From Thinopyrum elongatum (lineage: Eukaryota; Streptophyta; Magnoliopsida; Poales; Poaceae), in NCBI GenBank assembly GCA_011799875.1, contig CM022299.1:350964526-351028525 (forward strand): a stretch of 64,000 nt of DNA, read 5' to 3'. Of this stretch, positions 1-9,299 are shown piece by piece; positions within the stretch are counted from its first letter, which is position 1; the number at the start of each line of letters is the position of its first letter. A program made the translations under genes and the position numbers. The notes under the pieces were generated by a model. That model saw only the letters and a list, made by a program, of their open reading frames with translations. It was not told the DNA's origin and did no database searches.

Positions 1-282
1 ACTTGAACATTTCAGTATCTGACAAACATTGTTAATTTATCCAGAAAATAGTGACAAGCACGCTGAAAATCGCATATTCAGTAATCAACTAACCATAATG
101 AAATGCAAAACCATTTGTAATATTGCTTCTATGAGGTTCATGCTAACACTAAATGAGATTAATCCTAGCGAGAGATGCAGAACGTTAGAACGGAATCACA
201 TTAGAATCGTTTTCTTTAGAATTGTGCACAATGAGGGGGTGGCAAAACAAAATATATTGAAAGATGAGCTGAATGAACCCAC

Positions 283-3200
283 CTCTGGCAATTTCTTGCG
301 GAAGACAACTTCAAGCCTCGCATCAACTGTATTCTCGAACACAATCTTTCCATCTCGAGAAGCCAGCACAACACCTCCATGGCTGCATAAACAGCACAAT
401 AATGACCAAGGACTGAGGTCAATAACCAGCATGAAACTATTAAATGACTACGGATTTCAAATGTCTGTTGCAATACAGATTTCATGTGAATACAGATAAA
501 GACAAATATAGAAGTACACAATTAGATCACTGTATGCATATTTGATGCTAAATGCATATGTAGGGAAAATCTGTAGACCAAACGGTAAAGAACCAATAAA
601 GTAACACCCCAAGAATAACTTCCAATGCATTACCAAATCTTGCCATGCTTATCATCATGGCTCGGAGAAGGTGGCAGGTAGACACTGTGGTCAACTAGTA
701 TCTCTGGATCATGGACATCTGCTTTTGAGGCATACTCATTCTTTGCTGAATGCAGTACAGATTCCACATTATGGTGATCTTCTTTGCGGCAGCGGAGCAG
801 TACAGCTGGCTCCTTCAACCGAAGCAGGCCCTGTATATTATCCGGTAAAAAAAGAAACGTTATTATATGAGTTAGCCAACAATAGTTAGAGATGAGGAAA
901 AGGTTTGTGTTTGGTACGCTCAAACAAACCTGAACAACGAGTTCTTTTAACAGATTCCTGTATTCATGGTGGTTGCTGCTGATATTCAGGAGTTCCTTCA
1001 TTGCATCCTCTTTCATTTTATTAACCAGGTCATCCTGGGCCTGAAGCACTTTGATGCGAGAAGCATTCAGCTGCATAGAGTACTCACTGACAAAAGAACA
1101 ATGCTTCATCAGGTAATGTAGGGATAACCACAGAAATATCAGTGCAGATGCTTGCGACAAACCATGGACTTTAACAAATGTTTCATCTACGACCACAAAA
1201 AGAAAACATCTCATACTTAACAATCAGCACTCCACTTTAATTATATGTAACATGACACTAAGGTTACATTTTTCTAGAATTACATTTCTAAATCTTCCTG
1301 TGCTGCTCTATATTTTACCTTGTAATCAACAGTAGCTTTCTTTTCATACTTGCTTTTAAGTTTTTAACATATGGAATATTCTACTTTAAAGTTCATACTA
1401 CTTCAACATATCTCCTATTTATTCCTGAGACCAAATGCAAGCAGCAGTTCACAGTTTTACAACTTTGTCTTCACTCTTCAGGATAAATCTTCAGTCAACA
1501 GATAAGTTTACTGCAGTCAAGTTATGTAAGTATTACAAACTGTTTGAGCTCATATATAATACCGTTGTATATATCATTAAGTGTCGAGAATTTCAAGATT
1601 AACCGATGGTTATCACCGATAAAGCAGTGAGGGTGAAGCAATTTACAGTTATCCTGTGCCGCGTTGGTTCACATCATTGATATAAATTTGTTGTAATATA
1701 TGTCGCTCAGCTCTGTCTACAACATATTCTGATATACATATGGTGTGGAATATGTTTTCAAATCTCAAGATGCAATGCAGTTGATAGCATTATAGCATTC
1801 CAGAATGATCATGGAGAAAGAGGTGATTCAGAGAACTAAAGCCTCACATTTTCTTCCGAACATCAACCTGCTTCTCTTTCCGCTCATATTCTTGCCTGAT
1901 CTTCTTTTTCTCAGCTTCAACAAGTTGCAGCTTCTCAATGTTGAATTCCTGCACGTAATTATACAAACATGTCAAACCTAAGAAACAATTTAAGATGAGT
2001 AAACAACTTCGGGCAAAGAAACGAGGATAAAACCAAAACACACATGGCCAATAATCATGAAAGGTGGTACAGAAATCATGGAAAATATGACAGAAAACAG
2101 ACATATCTTTCCCAAGGTGAGCAACTTCAGGAAAGGAAACAACCTTAGTCACAAAAGGATGGCCGGTTGCTTCACAGACAAAGCATTATCCTAGCTCTGG
2201 AAACTCAGAATGCTGACAAATCATGTCTCCTAGGCTTAATGACAGTGTATTCTATATAGCATGATTTTACATGGGAACACAATAATAGATCTTGAAAACC
2301 CAGGGATCATACATACAATTACATAACCATGCGTTCTGTACCCAGCTATGAAGAGACTAGAACAAATAAATAAGGGCATAGTAATACATAACAAACTTTA
2401 GGCAAGTGTTTTGCTCAACATCCAGTATATACCAACTCATCCTGCAACCAAACAATACTGGTATTTATAGCATCTGTATTCGAAGATCTATTTCCCTTCA
2501 TAGTTACTTACGTGAATAAAATGGTGCTAGATTCACAATGGTTAATGGTGCGGCCTACAAGCATTCTGGATTCGAGGTTTGGGTGAGCAGCACTAAAGAT
2601 CACAAGGTAGCAGGGAACGAAGGGTGCTGAACAGGTGATTCGAAGACTTTTTGCAACATGTTTTAAGCGATTAACATTTTTTCCATCAAGATTAAGCTCC
2701 GGTTTTGCTTCTAGTACCACCAGAAACAAATGGAACAATGGATACACAAACTTAAGTTTCTGGTTCAGTTCAAGCTCCAGTTTGCTTCCCGTCCTCCAAA
2801 ATCACACAGTATCGATTCAGCCATGAAGATACCTGAAGGCTGAATTCATTCAACTCGACAAGGGGAGGGGAGAGTAGCGTACGTTTACGGCCCAAAACAC
2901 CGCAATCTGGAGACTTCTAGCTTTATTCCGTGCACTGAGATCAGCTTAGCCGATAGAACCCAGATTTAGACGCTTCTCGATCTACCTAGGAACTAGCGCG
3001 CTTCGTCACTTCGGCACAGATCTCACAATCCAAAAACTGAAACCATAGGCTTAAACGATTGAGTGGCCCCTAAGGCTGGATGCTTCGAGATGACAGGGCT
3101 CGAAGAACAGATCGAGCGTTCCAAATCAAGGAGGCGCGGATCGAGAAGATTCTGGAACCTTCGAGATGGGAGAGTAAATGGAAAAAAAAACTAACCTCCT

Positions 3201-3297
3201 CGGCGGAGACGGAGATCTCGCCAGCCTTCTCCTCGGCCTCCTGGCGGATGAACCGCACCATCTGCTGGATCTGCTTGGAGACATCGGTGTCGTTCAT
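283..3297 (-). CDS. VHA-E: V-type proton ATPase subunit E, 3' end outside window
   Basis: Subunit E is part of the peripheral stalk of the V1 sector of the vacuolar proton pump and holds the catalytic head against the membrane sector. Five exons on the minus strand: 3196-3297, 1848-1948, 930-1086, 634-830 and 283-382, all GT-AG with matching phases (102+101+157+197+100 nt, 219 codons). The protein starts MNDTDVSKQIQQMVRFIRQE and continues through a charged helical stalk region to the C-terminal fold with VLASRDGKIVFENTVDARLE and VVFRKKLPE. Plant subunit E is about 230 residues, so only the last ten or so are missing; I see no terminal exon in 1-282, so it probably lies left of the window. The start is the conserved MNDTDV; an in-frame ATG at 3384 would add 29 unlike residues and is more likely 5' UTR. 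No stop or frameshift was seen. This is the only clear single-copy host gene here. Confidence 0.95.
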
Positions 3298-3751
3298 CTT
3301 GGCGTCGGCGGCGGCGGATCTGACGATCGTCCGACTGTGGGGAGCTGCTTCCGGCGACCACCGCGCGGGGGGATGGGAGGACACGACAGCAGGAGGGAGG
3401 GCGCGAGGGAGTCCACGGGAGTGGTCGAGATGGGAGTCGTGGGGTCTAGTCTAGGCCAAGCCGCAGGGCAACGTGATCGGATTTGTTCCGTGGTTGCCGC
3501 TGCCTGTCTGTCTTGCTCGCGATTACTTCGTGGACCCGGATCACGAATCCGTGATCTCTCTTGCTTTTCCGTCGTTGCCATCTGTTTTGTAAACAATTTT
3601 TTTTGCAAAAATAAATTGCGTTTATTCATCTGCCCTTTCGAGTTTCAGAGGGGCGCTATTATGATCACACGGTGTGATTTGGAAATAAACCATACTCCCT
3701 CTTTTTTTTACTAGCAAACATGTCCGTGCGTTGTACCGGAAGAAAAAAAAA
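3298..3751 (-). promoter_or_regulatory. 5' UTR and upstream region of V-ATPase E, with Helitron-like scrap
   Basis: GC-rich sequence just upstream of the start codon (about 3298-3480) is the likely 5' UTR and core promoter of the V-ATPase gene; no clear TATA box was identified. Further upstream the composition turns AT-rich. At about 3709-3738, read on the minus strand, an imperfect GTACAACGCACGGAC hairpin-like stretch ends in CTAG followed by T, resembling the 3' terminus of grass Helitrons. Only this end is visible, so it is a remnant at best. Confidence 0.45.
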
Positions 3752-4011
3752 TACTCCCTCTGTTCCAAAATGTAGTGCGTATAGATTTTTTGAAAAGTCA
3801 AACTTTATAAATTTTGACCAAGTTTATAGAGAGAACTACTTATATCTACAATATCAAATATATAAAATATGAAACTATGTCTTATGACGAATCTAATGAT
3901 ATATGTTTGACCTTCTAGATGTAATTTTTTTCTCTACAAACTTGGTCAAAGTTGATGTGGTTTGACTTTTCAAAAAATCTATAGGCACTATATTATGGAA
4001 CGGATGGAGTA
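3752..4011. mobile_element. Stowaway MITE (Tc1/mariner type)
   Basis: About 260 bp with terminal inverted repeats: left end CTCCCTCTGTTCC from 3754, right end GGAACGGATGGAG to about 4009, flanked by TA dinucleotides at 3752-3753 and 4010-4011. Inside, the arms stay complementary for about 60 bp (GATTTTTTGAAAAGTCAAAC against GTTTGACTTTTCAAAAAATC at the other end). The terminal sequence and TA duplication are classical for grass Stowaway elements. No coding capacity. It lies about 450 bp upstream of the V-ATPase start codon. Confidence 0.9.
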
Positions 4012-4360
4012 TCCCTCATACACACGCCCGACATCATCAACAAATCCCTTGAAGTCTTTCACGATGCTGCACAACACACAACATGTATGGAAAAAGGGTA
4101 TGGAAAAAAACATCTCTCATACACACACCCGACGACATGTAATTTGGTGTGAAGCTCAGACAAGTATACAACTCAAGAAGATTGCTTGGTTTGGAGTACC
4201 AACCCTTATTTTTGGTGTAAATCTTCTTAAAAAGGTCGCTCAGGCAAGTGTTGATCTTTTGAGAAAGATTACTTGGTATGGAGTACATTTTTTGTGGAGT
4301 TCCATCTCAAGGATTAACTAACTACGAATAGGATAATCCAGTCTCATGTTAAGCCCGTTG
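4012..4360. other. Intergenic, short internal direct repeat
   Basis: No gene recognised. Two diverged direct copies of about 55 bp (around 4148-4202 and 4233-4289, both ending in a TTGGTNTGGAGTAC motif) are present, otherwise unique AT-rich sequence. This is the left flank of the Copia insertion and was once contiguous with 39464 onward. Confidence 0.5.
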
Positions 4361-4364
4361 TAAC

Positions 4365-5026
4365 GATGGATTATGGATGGGCTTAGGCCCATACAAGACA
4401 ATAATCCTTGATTAATCTCTAAGGCCCATGAATGTGCACGGCAAGTGGTGGGAAGTTTAGTACCATACTGCTACAGTAAGAAGAGTGAGACCTCTTTATA
4501 AGGGCTACTCTACCACTTGCTATTGGGAGCTTGGGGATAGGAGTTGTACATGCGCGCTCCTCCTCCGCCACCGCCCTCCTCGCCTCGTCACGACGCGCGA
4601 GAGCAGGTGCCTCCAGAACCCTGTCGTTCGAGATCCTGCCCGGAAGAACAGCAATAAGGTTTTTTTGGAGCGTCTCGACGCGACTGCTCCCGGTCCATCC
4701 CCGTTTCCATCCGCCTCTGCTTCCACTACTTCCCGTGCATCAACACCATGGTCGAAGACACCGCCGCCAAGAAGAAGGCCACGGACGACGTTGAGGCTGC
4801 TGCTGCCGCCGTCGCGTTGGCCTGGCCAACCGGAGGGTATGATTTGTTCATCCCTCGTTCACTCGTACATGTGCTAGCCGTATATATGCTGTTCATAGAT
4901 GTTTCGGTTCTATGTATTGTACGTGCTCACATGCTTGGGTATCGGTATGAGATGCATAACGTATTTGCCATGTTTACTGCTTACTCGTGGATTAGATTAG
5001 TCAAAAAAATGCTAATATTTTCAACA
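4365..5026 (+). repeat. Copia 5' LTR (662 bp, internally deleted)
   Basis: Matches the 3' LTR from GATGGATTATGGATGGGCTT to the shared end ...CTAATATTTYCAACA, where the two copies diverge sharply (internal DNA after 5026, flanking DNA after 39458). It lacks about 340 bp that the 3' LTR has between about 38702 and 39027. A TATA-like CTCTTTATAAGG lies near 4493. The 12 bases after the LTR are not the usual copia primer site TGGTATCAGAGC, so the primer-binding site is diverged or lost. Confidence 0.88.
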
Positions 5027-5528
5027 ATCCAAAAACCTTATTTAGACACTTTTCGACTCATGGCTTTGCCGCAACGCTGAAACCGGAAAAGTTTACCGGG
5101 ACGCATTTTATGCGTTGGCAGACGAGATCTACCTCGTGGCTCACAACAATGAACGTGTTCTGGGTTGGTGGTGTGTCTCCCACGGTAACGATCGCTCCTG
5201 AACAGGAGAATGCGTTTAGGGAGGCAACCACCATCTTTGTGGGAGCCGTTCTTACTGTGATCGGAGACAAGCTAGTTGGCGCGTATCTCCATATGCGTGG
5301 CACTGGGATGTGCTCGAAGCTAAGTTGGGCGCAACCGATGCCAGAAGCGAATTGTATGCTATGGAGCAGTTCCATGATTACAAAATGGTTGATAACCGTT
5401 CTGTATTGGACCAGGCCCATGAGATACAATGCATCGCTAAGGAGCTGGAGCTCCTGAAGTGTGAGTTACCGGACAAGTTCATCGCGGGTTGCATTATTGC
5501 AAAACTCCCTCCTGGATGGAGGAACTTT
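4748..5528 (+). pseudogene. Copia gag, 5' part, start codon inside the LTR
   Basis: A short exon starts at ATG 4748 inside the LTR (MVEDTAAKKKATDD...AWPTG) and runs to a GT donor after 4836. An AG acceptor at 5044-5045 resumes in matching phase and reads into THGFAATLKPEKFTG, the conserved copia Gag N-terminal motif. The intron 4837-5045 spans the LTR/internal boundary. The Gag core follows (MRWQTRSTSWLTTMN, later LEAKLGATDARSELYAMEQF). A one-base frameshift near 5300-5320 switches reading frame. Coding breaks at 5528 after WRNF, where CACTA-1 inserted, and resumes at 27087-27090. Gag would form the virus-like particle of the retroelement in the cytoplasm. The intron is inferred from splice sites and phase only. 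Confidence 0.8.
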
Positions 5529-6120
5529 CACTGGTACAACGAGCTGCTATACAAACGGTTTTTAACCCCTTTCCGCGACGACGTTTTGAACCGTCGCCAA
5601 GTGAGTGACTACGATAGAGGGGTCCTTCCCACACGACCCAGAAACCGTCGGGGATAGGGAGCCTTGATGCATATAGTTGTCCCTATAAAACTGTTTCTGT
5701 TATCTCGAATATCTCAAACGCTTCATCCTTGCTACTCGTTTGTGCTCGCATTGCCATCACAGTCGGAGTTCTGTGGTTTTAACTAAAACCAGGCGCAGTC
5801 CAGGCACATTCCAGGCACGGGATTTTTCCAGGCGCAGTCCAGGCACGGGATTTTTTCAGGCACGTACCAAACTGGCTCTACGTTTACGATGTCTGGCACA
5901 TCACAAATAGTTCATCATTGTAAACTGTGTACGATAGGTCGATAATCACACACATTTAGTTTTTCCGCACCGTTTGTGATATTGTCTGACATCACACACG
6001 GTTTGCACACGGTAACTGTGTGCATGGTTACACACGTTTCCTCTCCGTGAACCGTGTCGGATTATGATGTATATCACACACGCTGTGCTTTATAGACCGT
6101 GTGCGCCGTAATGACCTGCA
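5529..6120. repeat. Left terminal and subterminal region of CACTA-1
   Basis: Begins with the CACTG terminus, followed by a segment shared almost base for base with CACTA-2 (5550-5660 against 16532-16645, including TACAAACGGTTTTTAACCCC). From about 5940 to 6120 it is dense in CACACG, CGCACAC and ACCGTGTG motifs in both orientations. Such short repeated motifs near the ends are where CACTA DNA-binding proteins act in En/Spm; whether these have that role is not shown. No gene. Confidence 0.75.
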
Positions 6121-6315
6121 GAGCGTAATTTCACCCTAATTTAATTGCTGCTACTTAAAATTGTACATAATTTGAATTTGAAAGTAGGCTATAGCTTTAT
6201 TCATATCCATCAGGTTCAAACAACCAATGCATTATTCAATTCACAGGTACATATGTTCAAGAATTATGTAAGCACCAAATAAAGAATGATGAACCAGGGT
6301 CGTATACTTGTACTA

Positions 6316-7168
6316 TTACAGATGGTAAATAAAGAGGCGAGAGACATTCTGGTTGCTGAACAAGGTGAAGCGGAATGCCCCTATTGTGCTCTCCTTGATG
6401 CAGAAGGCACGCACAACTCTAGTCCAACCCCTTGTAATGGCCGGGCGCCAATCATGTAGTTTAAGAGGTAATCTTGAGTAAACTGCTTCAGGATCCACTG
6501 CAAAGGAAAAAAGATTCAGACATTGTCATCTAACACAACTCATTACGGGCAGTAAAAAGAAGGCTATAGAGTTCTTACTTACCATCCTGCAGTTCACTGT
6601 TGTCTTGCATAAAGTGTAAACAAATAGTTCAATTGACATCTTTTGACCCATTTTAATAACAATCTTTATCAGTTTCCTCACTTGATGCTGGTTCATGAAT
6701 ATCTCATTGCCCCATACGCAGAAAGGGTCGAAGTATGGATCTTTGGCAATGATATATGTACCTAAAAGCACCAAGCTAATATTAGAAACTAAATAACAAT
6801 TGCAAAATGATGTAGTACAACATTCCCTCCATCCCATTATATAAGATCTTATTACATGTATATCTAGACATCATCAGAACATTAAGGTAACACTCTTCCT
6901 TGTTGCTATGTAGCCTGGGATTGTATATTTAGTCATTCAGTACAATGCATATTGCTATGTAGCCTCAGATATAGTAAATATGACCCTAGTTAACCTACCG
7001 ATAAATGCGTTACAGATATATTCAGTGAAATGTCCGATTCGACGATTAATCCCTTATCAGCCACCAGTCTATATGGTACCAGCTACTGATATCCTGAACA
7101 ATGAGTATATATAAGCAATGCGATGAAACTAACCTCGATGGAAAACAGCAGTTGTTCTCAATATTGTC
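6316..7168 (-). pseudogene. B3-domain gene remnant (left locus of CACTA-1)
   Basis: Three exons on the minus strand align with the last three exons of the intact B3 gene in CACTA-2: 7134-7168 (35 nt), 6583-6761 (179 nt) and 6316-6497 (182 nt). The first two have exactly the same lengths and phases as their counterparts, and the middle exon encodes FDPFCVWGNEIFMNQHQV against FDPFCIWGNEIFMNKRQV. The last exon still carries the B3 core (ITRGWTRVVRAF, IGAFRF) but is 94 nt shorter than the 276-nt counterpart, losing the middle of the domain and shifting the frame. A single Stowaway-like end (CCCTCCATCCCATTATA) lies at about 6825 in the intron before the 179-nt exon. Whether the AP2 ORF upstream was ever its first exon is unclear. 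Confidence 0.75.
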
Positions 7169-7799
7169 CTATATGAGTACATATAAAGACATGTTAAGCA
7201 CAATAGGCTAAACATCAACCAAATATATTCATGGTAGACAACATAATTTACAAATGATAGCTTCAGTGTGCAGGTTTAAGCACGCTAGTTAAACAAAACA
7301 AGAAGTGAAAAGGTGTGTTAACTGCAACAAGCATAACATTTAAAAACAAGCAAATATAGTCATTCAAACTGGTATTGTGCAGGTCTAAAGTACACTAGTT
7401 AATGTTAAAAAATGAAAAGGCATGTTAACTGCAACATCCTTAACAGCAACCAAATATCGTAATTCATAGTGGTATTGTTGAAACTGTTATTGATGAAATT
7501 GGACTGCACGGCAAATAGTTGCACATATAGAGCATCACATTGTGAAGAACTGAAATAAACAAGGCATAAGGCCATCTCTAGCCGATCCTTTAAAAGTTAA
7601 CGGACTAAAACCCTTAGTGGATATATATATATACTCCAGCAATTTTTGGCCGTTTCTAGTCGATCACCTAAACTTAACGTTGTAAATTTCAATTTGATCA
7701 CGTTCAAAGCAGGTTCAACCGAAAGTAGCATGCATTCAAACATAAACATAGATAGTTTTGCATAACTGAACATAAAACATAAATTTAAACTAAGTTAAA
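7169..7799. other. AT-rich spacer between AP2 ORF and B3 remnant
   Basis: Short diverged direct repeats are visible (blocks around 7265-7330 and 7375-7440 sharing GTGCAGGT, CACTAGTTAA and GTTAACTGCAACA). They resemble intron sequence of the CACTA-2 B3 gene (ACTGCAACA, AACAGG...TTAACATCCACCAAA), so this is likely decayed intron DNA of the left locus. No open frame of note. Confidence 0.5.
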
Positions 7800-8540
7800 C
7801 TACTTTCGGTCGAAGTGGAGGTCGAGCCAATCATTCCTCGTCAGGTACGGTGTGCCGCGAGCCGGGTCCGGGCCGATGCCGTCGTCGGGGTCGTTGGGGA
7901 AGACACTCCTCCACTCGTCGACGTCGATCTCCTCGTCCTTGCCGCCTTCGACCTCGTCGGAGGAGGAGAGCACGATAACCTCGCTGTCCTCCGCGCCGGC
8001 AAAGATCACCCGCTCCGCCTCCACGAGCTCCGGGTGCTGCCGGCGGAGCTCTTGCATGTAGGCCTCGTCGGCGGCCTCGGCCTCGAGGTGCTCCCACGCC
8101 TCATAGTCCTCCCGCGCCATAGCCGAGCTCACCACCCCTGGCTCCGGCGGAACGAGGTCGACCGGACGTGTGCCGAAGGGGAAATTGAGCCTAGCCGCCA
8201 CACTGTGGTAGCGGACCTGCCAGCGGTCATACTCCATGGCCGCAAGCTCGGCCGTGTGGAAGCTATCGAGCCACCGGCGGGTGTGGGTCTCCCGATCAGT
8301 AATCTCGACGACCCACGTCCCCCACCGCCGTTGTCGGGCCCCGAGGTAGGACCTCGTCGGCGGCCGGGCCCGAGGGAGGACGGGGAAGTCCTCGAACCGG
8401 CGTAGGGGCCCGGCGGCGGGCGGATCGGGCGACCGGTGACGGCAGATCGATAAAGAGCCCGCGGAGGACGATGGGGACACCTTGGCGGCCACCTCGCCGG
8501 CGTCGGGCAAAGAGGCTGCGATAAACCTCTTTTGGGCCAT
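7800..8540 (-). CDS. AP2/ERF-like domain protein inside CACTA-1
   Basis: A single open exon of 246 codons with an ATG start. Residues about 63-120 match an AP2/ERF DNA-binding domain: YLGARQRRWGTWVVEI, then RRWLDSFHTAELAAMEYDRW and ending ARLNFPFG, the usual end of the domain. The WLG of typical ERFs is WLD here and the opening YRGVRQR is YLGARQR, so DNA specificity may differ. The N-terminus is Pro/Arg rich; the C-terminus is acidic (VEGGKDEEIDVDEW), possibly an activation region. AP2/ERF proteins are nuclear transcription factors. It lies on the same strand as, and about 630 bp upstream of, the B3 remnant. The coding sequence is unusually GC-rich beside AT-rich neighbours, suggesting capture or selection on codon use. 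Transcription is not demonstrated. Confidence 0.72.
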   Translation of the reverse strand: MAQKRFIAASLPDAGEVAAKVSPSSSAGSLSICRHRSPDPPAAGPLRRFEDFPVLPRARPPTRSYLGARQRRWGTWVVEITDRETHTRRWLDSFHTAELAAMEYDRWQVRYHSVAARLNFPFGTRPVDLVPPEPGVVSSAMAREDYEAWEHLEAEAADEAYMQELRRQHPELVEAERVIFAGAEDSEVIVLSSSDEVEGGKDEEIDVDEWRSVFPNDPDDGIGPDPARGTPYLTRNDWLDLHFDRK

Positions 8541-8754
8541 TGGCTCCTCGAGCTCCCCGGTACACAGGCAGAGGTTGAGGATGGAGGAGGCAGCGGCGGC
8601 GATGGCGGCGACCTACCAATGGGGGAGGGGTGGTGTGTGTCTGTGTGAGCGGAGGTTTTGGGGAGTGTGTGGTGTGTGTGGAGGGGGAAGGGGGCGGGGG
8701 GGGGGGGCGCAAGGTGGTGTTGAGGAAATACCGCGGCAACTGAAAATTTTACTA

Positions 8755-9046
8755 GGCGGGAGTAAAATGCCGGGCTACTGAAAATTTGGATCAAGGGAGA
8801 GCAGATATTTTTGAGATTGCGAGGGATGCAGAGGCGGGAGTAACAAGGCGGGGCTACTGAAAATTTGAATCAAGGGCGAGCAGATATTTTTGAGATTGCG
8901 AGGGATGCAGTGGCGGGAGTAACAAGGCGGGGCTACTGAAAATTTGAATCAAGGGCGAGCAGATATTTTTGAGATTGCGAGGGATGCAGAGACGGGAGTA
9001 AAATGTCGGGGCTACTGAAATTTTGAATCAAGGGATTGAAGCAGAG
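8755..9046. repeat. 79-bp tandem repeat upstream of AP2 ORF
   Basis: About 3.6 units with period 78-79 bp (starts near 8755, 8833, 8912, 8991), each with GCGGGAGTAA, GGGGCTACTGAAAATTTG and GCAGATATTTTTGAGATTGC. They lie 200-500 bp upstream of the AP2 start codon, where a promoter would be. Function unknown. Confidence 0.85.
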
Positions 9047-9299
9047 CGGGAGTAACAGACATCGCACACGGTCCGCACATACTAATCGTGTGCTATCAAA
9101 CATAAAAACATTCCAGGCGGTAGATATTTTCGAGATTACGAGGCAGTAGATATTTTCGAGAGCGAGAGGCAAGCCTCGTGGAGCCCAATCTACTGTGTTG
9201 ATGTGAGTGACTGCAGTGGCACGGGCGTGCCACACGGGTAGTCTGACCGAACCGTGTTTGTTGCGTACCCAATCGTAGACGGTTTCTGCATCCAACTCG

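Noticed and set aside
4485..5080. Open frames over the Copia 5' LTR as host genes
   Set aside because: The same sequence occurs in the 3' LTR at 38453-39458; only the short MVED exon is likely coding.
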